Positions 12,963 to 25,500 of a stretch of 64,000 bases of DNA are shown piece by piece. Source of the DNA: Paragordius varius (lineage: Eukaryota > Nematomorpha); NCBI GenBank assembly GCA_964247055.1, contig OZ176050.1, forward strand, positions 15,128,001 through 15,192,000. The letters run 5' to 3'. Both the position numbers and the translations under genes were made by a program. The first letter of the stretch is position 1. Each line of letters opens with the position of its first letter. The notes beneath the pieces are model-generated. The model had not been told where the DNA came from. It did not search any database and saw only the letters and a list, made by a program, of their open reading frames with translations.

Positions 12963-14843
12963 TTAACTTAATTCGAATCCGGATTGACTAGTTATGGCGT
13001 ACAAGAGTTTGCTTTTCAAAAGTTCCCGATTTTGGTAAGGAGGTAATTTTAGCAAATGCATGCAAGTCGATGCAGTTGGCAATAAATCAATATCTTTCGT
13101 AGTGTGAGTCTCCTCAACATCCATATTTTCTGTTTGAGGAATTCTTGAAGAAGTTGAATTATTTTCTACCGTTGGAATTCTGTCCTCATCTAAAAGGGTG
13201 GCTGTAGACGTCCTCTGAATATTGAATGGTGGGTACAAATCCTAAGAGAGTAAAAATGGTAAAAATATATTAAGGAATAGATAGTTGAATAAATCATTCC
13301 ATTAAAAATTATGTGAGATAGAGATATTTTGATATAAATTGAATTGTAAACTAAATTTATGATATATAAGCAAACTAGTTTAGTCCTTGTTAGAACTTAC
13401 TTTAACACTCTCTAACTTATATTAGATGTTTAATTATGAATTGCGACGGTATTTAACTTTACTTTAATATTATGCAATTAGTGTAACAAAAGAAACATTA
13501 TAAAAATTTATATTATTTACTATCGACACTCAATTGAATAAATGCCTTAAACTTATCTAAAAAATACCAAAATTTTATTAACCACATTAGTTAATTTTAG
13601 CAAAATATTATACTTTAAAGCCTAAGAGAGGCGGACTCCCACAGCTTGTTACGAATTTGAGTAACAAACTCCTTTTTTGTTCGTTGAAATCGTGAGATAC
13701 AATATCCCAAAACATAAGGATAGTAGGATCTGACTCGCTATAACCACCTATTAAACAACATAAAATTAAAAATAGCGGTAGATTAATAATATGAAATCGC
13801 TAGGTAAGCCATCTTTTTTTAAAAACAAAAATATAGGAAAGAATTAAGCCAGAATAACTGTTTATTTAAATTTCATTACAGCTTGGTATATAATTGTTAA
13901 TAATTATTATTATACAAAGTGGAAAACCATAGTTTTTCCAATAATCCAAAAAAAACTTAACTTAAAAACCGTTAGTAACCGTTTTCGATTGTAAAACGAT
14001 TCTAAAACCCATTTTCAAAATTATAAGGAATACAATATGTATTTGATGTTATAGAGCGGTATCGATTAATTTTATCTACTTTAATTCAAATAGTTCAAAG
14101 TGTTTTTCATAATAACAAGTGTTAGTTTTTTGTGGTTTCAAAAAAGAGTCCTAGTTTCAATTTTCATTTAAATATCGAAAGGAGTTAATATCCTAGTTAT
14201 TAACCAATATATTTTCGTTATAAAGTTGTGAATAATACGATGAATATCTTCAATTCATTTATAATGGATCAATTTTTTACAAAAAAATTCCTGAAAATTT
14301 GGAAATCTTTGTAACTCATATTATATCGATAAAAAACCGGAATAAAGAGTATTGCGTTTCCAATCGCTGATATCTATCGGTTTGTCCCGATCTCCACAAA
14401 CTATGGTTTGCATTTCTGTGGAGGGACTCCTGAAGCAATATAACCAGCGCCCATCTATCACATCACACATGCCTTGCGTAAACGCTTTTGTTAAAGGGTT
14501 AAGCTGACAAACCAAAAAAAAAGAGATAATTGAACATTTTAATATATTAATTACTTACAGTTAATATTAAAATTATACCGATGAAACCTAAAAAGTTTTA
14601 AGGACAATATTGATTTTCAAAAGACAATCGCGGTTTCAAAATATATGTCTAGTTTTAGCTTAGAAAATAGGGACAAAGTATAATATTTACACAATTACAG
14701 TAAAAATTGAAATTTTATATGGACAAAACGTTAAAATATAAAGACAAATATTTTTACCAAAAGACACCATAATTATCAAACCTTAATTTTTCCTCTATAA
14801 GCTATTCAATAAAGATGGTTAAAAATTAAATTAATTGTTTTAG

Positions 14844-14883
<40 letters not shown>

Positions 14884-17800
14884 ACTTCACACTTTGCAAT
14901 ATTAATAAAGAGGTGATTTTCAAAAAATGATGATTTAGAAAAAAAATATTTGCCCTTATATTTTTACGTTTTGTCCGTATAATTTCAATTTTTACTGTAT
15001 ATAATTCAAAATTGCTATTAAATAGTTTTTCTAGGAATATCAGGGTTTGTAAATGATGTTTTTGGAAAAATTGTTTTGTTTGTTTCAATATTACTGGAAT
15101 TAATAAAAGGTTAAGTGAAGTAATAGAAATGTGATGTGTACTTTGATAGTTAGAATGTAATGCACCATAAGGTAAATGTATAATATTCTATTGTCTTCCG
15201 TGACTGGAATATTGGAACCATTTGGGATTAAATCAATCTTTTTTACAATGCCAAATCTGCCGATAACAAAAAAAATAATAGTGGGTGGAATATAGCGAAC
15301 ATAAAATAATTAGTAGAAAAATGAAAAAAAAGTAACATGAAAGTTTAAGTGAAAATATTAATGATTATTAATATAATAGGAAACTAGATTATAAGGCTTA
15401 TTTTATAGAAATCTATCGATTTGGGTTGCAAAATTCATACATAATATAAAATTTTACGGACAAAACGTAATATAAAGACAATTTTTTTTAAATTTTTTGA
15501 GAACCTTAAGTCCCACAAAAATAATTCAATTACCATTGTAAAATACATAATTGATTATTTTACCAATATATATCTCTATTTAATCCTTCACAGTTTTAAA
15601 TGATGAGTTTTATTTTAAAAAATCAAGATATGAAAAGTATATTTGCTATTTAGAAAACATTTATCATTTTATTTTAACGTTTTGTCCGTAAATTTCAACA
15701 TCTACTGTAAATTAGTTACAAATATATTTCAAATATATAAATTGTTTATAGATTTTAAAAATGTTATTAATGATGATACCAACAAAAAATACATATTTTT
15801 CCAATGATCAAAACAACATAACCATCAAGAATAAAGAAAATATAGTTTTCTTTATAAAAAATATTTATCCATTACTTTCTGTTTTGGTTTAATAATTTTA
15901 ATAATCTGTGTATCAAAAATAAAACTCTAATAAATTTTTATAACCTTTCCTCCATAACACTGAAATCAAGTCCAAAAATATTAGCAATACTATTCTCCTC
16001 GTCAGAGTCCACGTCTGGAGTTGAGTTATAATTAGCCAAATACATGAGATTACTGTATAGTATAGGATCAAGTTCTTTCAATTCTTCCATATCCAGCCAA
16101 CAATTATTACCATCATTAAAATTGTTATTTAGTTTTGATAAATTTAGGCTTAATTCATGCATAATCTTACTAATGAACGTAGCAGACAGTGGAATTTCTA
16201 CCAACAAATTTTCATAGATAGCCTTTTATATTTAAATGTAAAATTTTGGGTTTATAGCAATTATCATAAACTTATGATTGGTATTATTGCAGTTATATAA
16301 ATAGGGGCTGTCAAAATGAGCCCTATGTTTGGTATAGAAAAAGGCTTGAAAACATTTATAATGTTTTAATGTTGTCAAACTTTTTCTAACCCTAACCATA
16401 GGAATCGGCCCATTGAGACGAAAACAACTTAAAGTAAAAATATTGGACTGTTTTTCAAGAAATCATTGTTTTTGCCCTCGTGTAATGATTTTACAGATCA
16501 TTAGAAAACTAGCCTTTAGCGCATTTTTATGGCCAGCCAACAGTTCGGGGAGGTAATAGGAATTGTGTTCAATAATATATATATTATTCAAAAAAAACCC
16601 TTAAATTACTCAATAGACAGAAAATTTCCCAAAATACGATAAAAACTAAAATTATACTATGGGACAAAACGTAAAAATATAAAGACAAATATTTTTTTTA
16701 AAAGACAACCATACTTAAATCTTTATTTAATGCAATATAACTCATTGTTTTAAAATGGCAAAGTCTGAAATAGATATATATATCTAATACAATCATACTT
16801 TATTTTTCAAACTAAATAGCCGATATGAAAATAATTAAGTTTTTAAAAAATATGGTTGGTTGTCTTTTAGATAAAAATATTTGTCTTTATATATTTCAAT
16901 AATAAATTATTTCATATACCTTTCCCAACATTCGACCCAGGAAAAAATAATGGCGTAATATTTCGCGTTCATTAGAGTTTATTGTTGATGAATTGAATGT
17001 ATTATTGTTACTAATTAATAGTTGTTGAACATCGTCATTCACATATAAAACTTGGTTAAACACTTGAGGATTGGGATAAAGTACAATCTTTGGTTTATTT
17101 GTTCTTAATAGAAATAATCAAAATAAAATATTTCTTTATTTTATTTGTTCTAAGAATTAAAATAAAATTTTCATTTGTATGTGATAAAACATTGGTATCG
17201 CGCACATAAAAATTTTCAAAAATGACAAATTTCAATCGTTAATCAACATATAAGCGTTTTTATATGTCTGGATTTGTCCCAATTGTATAAATATTTTTAT
17301 ATCAAAAAAAGTCTAATTGTAATTTAAACCAAGACTTTAAAAACATAACATAAGGCTTCTCATTTTGTAATTGTTATTTAAAAAGTATGGCTGTCTGCTT
17401 GAAATATTTGTCCCTTAGTTTTACGCTTTGTTTTTACCTTTAATTTCAGTTGTTACTGTAAGGTCATATTTATAAGCTATATAGGTAATTTAACTACAAA
17501 ATTACCGCAATAGGTCATATATGACAAAATTGAAGTTTTCAGATATATTAACACATCTAAAATTTATTAAAAGTCTATAAAGTAAAAAAAGCAAAGAAAT
17601 ATTAAAACAGAATGTCTTCAAAATAATTGATAATTCGTTTTTACCTTTCTTGGGGCGATATTTGTTCTTGTTCCTTAAAGAGTCCCCGTAAAGGGTCGAA
17701 TCCAAGCCGAAGGAGTTGATTCAAGAATTCCCTGAAGATGCCTCCACCATCGATTCCGGCCTCATTCAGCCCTTGGAAACCGATAAAGTTTATTTTCAGT

Positions 17801-19061
17801 CGGAGTTTTAAGTTTGGTTCTAACATTATTTACAAAAAGAATTTTTCATTAGGGTAAAGGATTTTAAAAAATTACGAAAAAAAAACAACAACTAAAATCC
17901 AGGTAAGGGAGAAAAAAGGGTGTTAATAAGCACATAATGCAAAAAAGGGTTTTGACACCGCTAAAATATGGTTAAAAGACATCCACTTATAAAAACCTGA
18001 TATTTAGGTCACAATTGTGAAAAAAGCATCTTGTTAATGGTTTATTGGTTACAGGCTTACAATTACGTCTTAATTTTTAAAATCTTATTTTCTAAATTTA
18101 AAATTAAAAAAAATGTTCATTTTATGAGTCATGTGATGATTGGAGTGGACCCTATGTTAATATAGGCGTATCCAAGAAAATATCGTTTAATATACCATTT
18201 ACACTTCAAATTCACTCCAGAACAATTTAAATTTACCCTAAAAAACTATGAATTCGGGTTAATAAAACTCATCATATGAAATATATCTTTATGGAATAGA
18301 TTATTACTTTATCAATTTTTAAAAATATAAAATAATATAGGTAATTTTTAATCTTAAAAAAACACATAATATATTTTAGGGTGAATTTAAAGTGTAAATG
18401 GTATACTATAATGGATGTACAACATGAAGATTGGAACATGTTTAAAATAAAATGTGGTTGTTTTTATAAAGATTATTGGGAATTAATTCCTATTAATTGA
18501 CTAAATTAAATTTTTACTTTGAATGTTCCAAATGTTACTTTATCATAATAAATCATACATATTCGTGAAAACTTTGGCATTACAAATCAACACTGGTTAC
18601 TTTACTTTGAATAGTATTCTTCAAGAATTCAAATAATATTTAAAACAAAAAAGTGAAATAAAAAAACCATTGATAGGAGATAATTTTTGGAAGCTGTCTT
18701 CATACAAATGACTTCTCCTTATGTTAACCACGATGGCCAATCCTTCGGGCGTTACCATCCTTGAGCTCAGACCTTCAAAATTATTTCTATAAATTGTGAT
18801 AAAACATTTCACAATATAGTAATCGTAAAAATTAAAAGAGTGAAATTTTTAAAGGATATTACCATATTTTCTATTAATATTTTCAATATATAAAATGTAT
18901 GATTAGGATTGCGAAATTTTATGGAATTGTATTAAACATATTAAGGTTAAAATATGATTTTCTTGGAAAAAGTATTTCGATACTTTTTATGTGAGCTAAG
19001 TTGGTTTAATTGATATAAAAACCCTATGAGTATTTGATAATGAGTTTTTAAACTAAAGAAC

Positions 19062-19106
<45 letters not shown>

Positions 19107-22100
19107 ATGCAAATAGTTCTTTTTCTTAAAGGATTTGGGAAAAATGAATTAAACAAGTTTTATCTAAACTATTCAAATGTGGTTTTATGGCTTGTAGGAT
19201 AAATAAAAAGTAAAAACATATTTTAAATACACATTCAGGTGAAATTGCAATTATATTTCAATTTGACCGAATTATTACCTTTAAGAATGTATTAATCTAT
19301 AAGAAATTATTTATTCTTAAACTCCAATTTTTAAAAAAAGTATTTTCATTTTTTTGTTCGTTGATTACCTGTAAGCATGTAGAGATGAGCTGGTTTGAAG
19401 TTGATGTTCGAAATCGAGATATAACTTTTTGAAAGCTCTGACTCGCACACTAAAAGGCAACAGAAAAGGACCATACTGCAAAACCAATATTAGCCTCAAT
19501 ATTTGGATTGATGGATATAAAACTATACAAGTTATATATATTATAAAGTAAGTTTTTTCAATTATTTTAAGCGTATATAATATTTTTTTAATCACATAAA
19601 TTGTTATAAAAAATTATTAATCTATTTTATTTGAATATATTTCAGGATTTTTGATTAGACAGTGAATATACTATAAAAACCGTGATCTAAACCCTAACAA
19701 AAAATTCAACTTAAACAAAGTTTACTGAAAGCATTGAAGAGTAAGAAAATCATAAAATACAGTAAAAATTAAAATTATACGGACAAAACATTAAAATAAA
19801 TGTTTTTTATAAAAGACCATACTTTTTTGAACTATTCAATTACAATTATAAAATATATAATTAGTTGAGTTACCAATCTACATCTCTATTTCATCAATGA
19901 TTTCTAAAAAAATTAAGATTTAAAAAGTATGGGGTTGTCTTTTAAAAAAAATATTTGTCTTTAATTTTAAGTTGTGTCCTTCCGTAAAATTTCAATTTTT
20001 ACTGTAATTAGTTCTAATTAATTAAGCTATCTATATTTTACAAATTTTCAGGAAATTTTACCAATATTCATGAGACTTTCTTTGAATACACCTTGTTCCT
20101 TAACTATGGCACTATTCATATTATTATAATTTGAGTTATTTTGAGGTTGCTTTTTGGTTGTCATGGTTTTTTTAGCAAGTCTTTCGAAAGCCTTAATATA
20201 AATCTCAACCGGGTCGGCACTTTGATTATTGAAGTTTTCATTGAATGTTTCCACATTTATCTAAAAAAAAATAAATATTTATTTTATGATTAAAATTGTA
20301 AGGTTTCAAATTAGTAAAAACCTTAAATATATTAAACTTTTTAAAGTATATAAAATTAGGTTCTTTTCTATATTTTGACTTTTTTTGCTGTTAAATGTTA
20401 AATTAATCACAATATTAAAAGTTTATGCAACCTTTTTACAATAAAACTAATGAAATATTTTCATTCAAACCCAAAAAATCAAACCAAAAAGAAATTGCAA
20501 AATAAAGAAAGCAAGCACCTCTTCCAACATGGCGGTATATTCGGTGAGATTAGATTTATCTAATGTCCACAAGTTCATGGCATTCGTATTTTGGGGCATC
20601 ATATGATATTTCCTCCTTATTATGAAATTACATCTACCATTCCGTTCACATAAATAATCCAACAGTTCACAGATTTGCTAAAAAAGAATAGTAAATGAAA
20701 AAGCTGGTAAATCTAGAAAAGTAATTCACATTTTAAATATGCCATCATGCACTTAAAAACTTTCTTTCAGAACACTTCAAGTTGGACCTCAAAATTTTTA
20801 AGTTGGACCTAATTAGACATATTTTATTTTTGCATGTAATTTTTATATTTATTATTTTTTAAACTAATTTTCGTTATTTATTGTGTATTTGTTCATCTAA
20901 ATAAATATTTTTTGTACAAAAACCACGTTTTTTGTTTTGATTTTTTTCCAATTCAACTATAAACTTAACAAATGCTTTTTATATAGATATGTAATTAACC
21001 CCAAAAACCAATGATTTTTTAATTACGTGTTAAATAATTCATATTAATATTTAAAATATTTTTTGAAAAATTAATAAAAATAGACTGTTTCCAAATTAAA
21101 AATTGATACTGATTTAAAGTTTATGTTAAATAAAGAAAATAGTTTAAAAATGATAAAATAGTAGAATGATATACAATTTGATTGATAAAAGTTAAAAACA
21201 AAAAAGAGTTTAAAGACCAACTTAAGTTAAAAGAACTTGAACTGTTGAAGACCAACTTAAAAAAGTTAAGGACTAGCTTGAACTACAAATGGTATAAACG
21301 GTAAATTTTAAAATAAATTAAATTTTGGTCCATAATCTTTTAAATAACAATTGTGAGATATAAAAATGAAAGAAATACCAATATATATATTTAACAACTA
21401 CGATAGGTTTATTATAAAACAAGAATATGGTTCTTTTAATAAAATATATTAATCTTTTTTTATGGACATTATATACATGATAAAAAAATTTTATTAAAAA
21501 GTTTATATTAAAATACTAAACCACATATAGCTTGAGGTATGGAAAACGGGTGGCACAAAAAGCCTGACAATTTTTCCGCGCCAGAAAACTAGCTGTAATC
21601 GGTGTCAAAAATCTCACAAGGGTTTGCAAGAGACCTTTGAAGAATTTTATGATTTCAGGCAAAAGTTCTAACGAGTTTTTGTCTGGATTTAACAAAACAA
21701 CAAAGGATTCCATCAGTTCAGAATCAGACATTGCTCTGAGACGTAGAATAAACATTGAGCAAAATATTTCACAGAGCTGTCTGGAACAAGCTATATTCTT
21801 TTTACGATTGTTGTTCAAATTCTTTTCAAACGTGCTTTCTTCAATGCATTTATCATGAGAATGTGTTAGATATTGAATGAGAACGGATTTTCTAAAGAAA
21901 ATTATTAATTTTATATTATTAATTTTTTTAAAATAGTCTCTGAATTTCATTTATTGAAAAGGGAAAAAAACCTAAAAAAACTAATTTATTTAACGTTTTA
22001 TATTTAATTTTTTTTCTTGAGGAGCTTTGTTGTGCAATACCATTTATAACATGGAAATTAGTAAAATATCATTCATTATTTTATCAAAAGTGCGGCCTAA

Positions 22101-22512
22101 ACGATATATTTATAAACATAATAAGCACATTCAATTTCATTCTTATTATAACAAATTGGTAATTGAATTACATTTGTGATCTCTCGAGAATTCTATAATA
22201 ATAAAAAAAGAGCTAAATAGTGAGTGATATGCTTTTACAATTATTCGCACTAAAATAACCGTATTTTCTTGATTTTTGCTTTATATATATATGCACCAAA
22301 AATACTATGGAAATATTTATTAATTCATTAAAATCCAACTTTTTTAGGTTTCTCCCGAAAAGATTTCTCAAAAATATGTTTGACTATTAGTGGAACCATT
22401 AAAAAATTATTATAACATATAAAAAATTAGGAACAAAGACAAAATTAAATGCAAAAAATGCATTTGTAATCACGAGATGATAACATTATGGCACAGATAT
22501 AAGGATTAATAT

Positions 22513-22559
<47 letters not shown>

Positions 22560-25500
22560 GTTTTTTATATTTTAAAATTTGAAAGAAAAATATGGCATTT
22601 ATTTATGATAAGGGGTTATAACATTATGTATAGGTTAAGAAAGCGTTTCGTTAGATTAAAGGATGTATATATATATATATATATATAAATTCTATATAAA
22701 AGACATATTAAATAAAAATTAGTTTTTTTTTTCATTTTTTAATAACTCTTAAATCTTGTAAAGATAAATCCACATTTCATAAAAAGGGTAATAAAAGCTC
22801 AGACCAATAAACAAATATATATGATTAATAAAAAACTAATTCTTACTCATTTAAAATGGCTCTTATAACAGTCTTCCATATTTGTACCCAAAACTGCGGA
22901 CAAGTCAAAACACTCAATTGCATATAAATACTTTTATAAACATTATTATTGTGACAATGATTTGTCAAAGTATTTTCATGATGTGTAAAGTCGTCCAATG
23001 CGACAAACATAAGTTTTTGAAAAGGTGTCGTCGTTAACATAGATTTGTCCAAAACTTCAAAGTTTGTAGATGATCCAATATAATTTTGACTCAAATATTC
23101 AGAAAAAAAATGAGCAATTTTATAAATGTCAGTTTTTTCATTATTTTCAATATTTCGAATAGTGTTGTTGAAAGAAAGTTGTACATGTTCAACCCAAATA
23201 ATAGATAATATGTTGCGAAGCAATATCCCATTCGGATTGTTTGAAGAGGGCGTATTTGCCATGATCATTTGAATGAAAATGTCATGATTTAAGAGATGTT
23301 TTAAGGAATGCGAAATAATGGACATCCAAGGAACATCTAAAAATATAAAGACGTAAAAATTAATATACTTAGATTTTATTGAATAAAATTTAGTATGTTA
23401 CCAATTGACATGTCTTTTTGCATATTTCGAAACCCAAAAAGATAATAAAACATGGTTAGAAAATATAATTTTCCCTATATAAAAAATTATGTTTTTTATT
23501 TAATATGATTGATAATGTGATTTTAACTGTGTATCAAAATGAACAACACAGTATGAATAGAATAGAGGGCATCCTCACAAATCTATAATAAAGGGTGAAT
23601 AATTTTAAGAACTTATAAAAAATGATTTTGAATAGGAATAGATGATGTTAATTTGGAAAATAATAAAAAAGGATAGAAATACTTATTGTAATATTATTAA
23701 AACACCTAAATATATTAAAGACACATTCTATTATAACTTTTTAGATTTTATCAGCAATTATTTTAAAACGCAAAGTAATTCCCAATTTTCATTTAGTTTT
23801 TCCATCAATAAGCTAAATATATAAAAGTAAAACCAAAATTTGATAGTTTTTTTAAAAATTCCTTCTTTATACCATATGGTGTTTCGTCGGATACATTTAG
23901 AGGGGGATTTTCAGCATTATAAATGACATATTTATCAAAGTATTTATTGCGTACATCATTATTCGTGTTGAATGGCGATGAATATTGTGTTTTAGGATTG
24001 TCAGCATCAGAGTGCTTGGAATAATGATTTATTCCATATATGTAGAGAAGAGAGTTAGCCAACACCGATAGGAATTGAGTCCAAATTTCCTAAATATAAT
24101 AAAATTTATAGATTCCTCTAGAGAATAGATTATAACAGAGACGTATTCTTATTAATACTACTTTTATTTCCGTAAAGTTTCTTTTAAACATTTAGAATCA
24201 ATTTTAACTATGATTGATTATCAATCGTTTTGGCAACTGTTTTATGTAGATAAAACATTTTTGTCATAGGAATTCAATAATAACCATTTAATGTTTCAAA
24301 TTTATCATTTTTTTTCATTAAAATGCATAACATTACCTAAATATTATTATTTTTTAAAGTAAACATATGCAAATGTAAATACAATTTTACTTTAAAACAA
24401 TTTTTGGCCAATTTTTATCACTCCAAATCAATGTTATTTAATTCAATGGCACTTTTTAACTCAAACATTAGATACCAAAAATATTAGATTTGATGGAACA
24501 TATATTGATATATTGCACTAAATAAACACTTTTACACAATTTTTTACTTTATGTTAATATTTTATTTAAAAACACAACATTATTAATACAACACTTTTTC
24601 ATTTTCAGATCGATCGATATTTTATCATTCCCTAACAACATTTTTTTTATTCAAGGGCGACAAAAACAATTCCTTTATATCAACATTTTTTCATTCAAGG
24701 GCAACAGTTTTTGTGCACAGAAAGAATTAATTTATTATACCATTATATCCGAATCTCTGTCAGGGTTATGCAGTAATGAAGAGTTGCTATTTCGATTACA
24801 TGCCAAACAAGCAAGCCATATAACTAACGTGCTGTGAAGAGCCAACGAACATTGTAACAACAAATCATTCCCATCACTGTTAATACTAAGCACAATAAAA
24901 AATTAACGGCTAAAAAAATAAGAAAACACTTTTTTGAAAAGACAACCATACTTTTTAAAACCTAATAGGAATATTAAATTCAAAGTCTAATTTTACAATA
25001 TCTATGATTAAGGTTTTACAAATATATGTATAAAAGCGTAAAAAATATGGTTGCCCCTTTAAAAAATATTTTTCTTAATACTTTGTTCATTAAAATTTAA
25101 AATTATACTGTGTGAATGATTGGGCCAATGTTAATTGCCTTAAACATTCATATTGTGTTTTATTATTATTGTTATGATTACTATTGGAGAGATTTTGTAT
25201 TTGCGCACATATGTAAGGAATAATGAAAGGCAAAGTTTTATACGGCAAATAAATGGAAACGCTTCCCAAAATTTCACGCATAAAATAAACCCAAATATTC
25301 TCCTTATTATTATAATTCTTATAAAGCAAGTTATTGTGTAAAAATTGCCATATCAGCTGTAAAATTGACTGCTCATATGGCGTTATGAAAGAATCCGTAA
25401 GAGCTGTTTTCATAGGCGAGGAATCATGTGATACGCTAATCAGATGTTTGAGCAATTTGGCAAAATAACCTAAAAGACATAAATATAAATGCAAAAGGAA

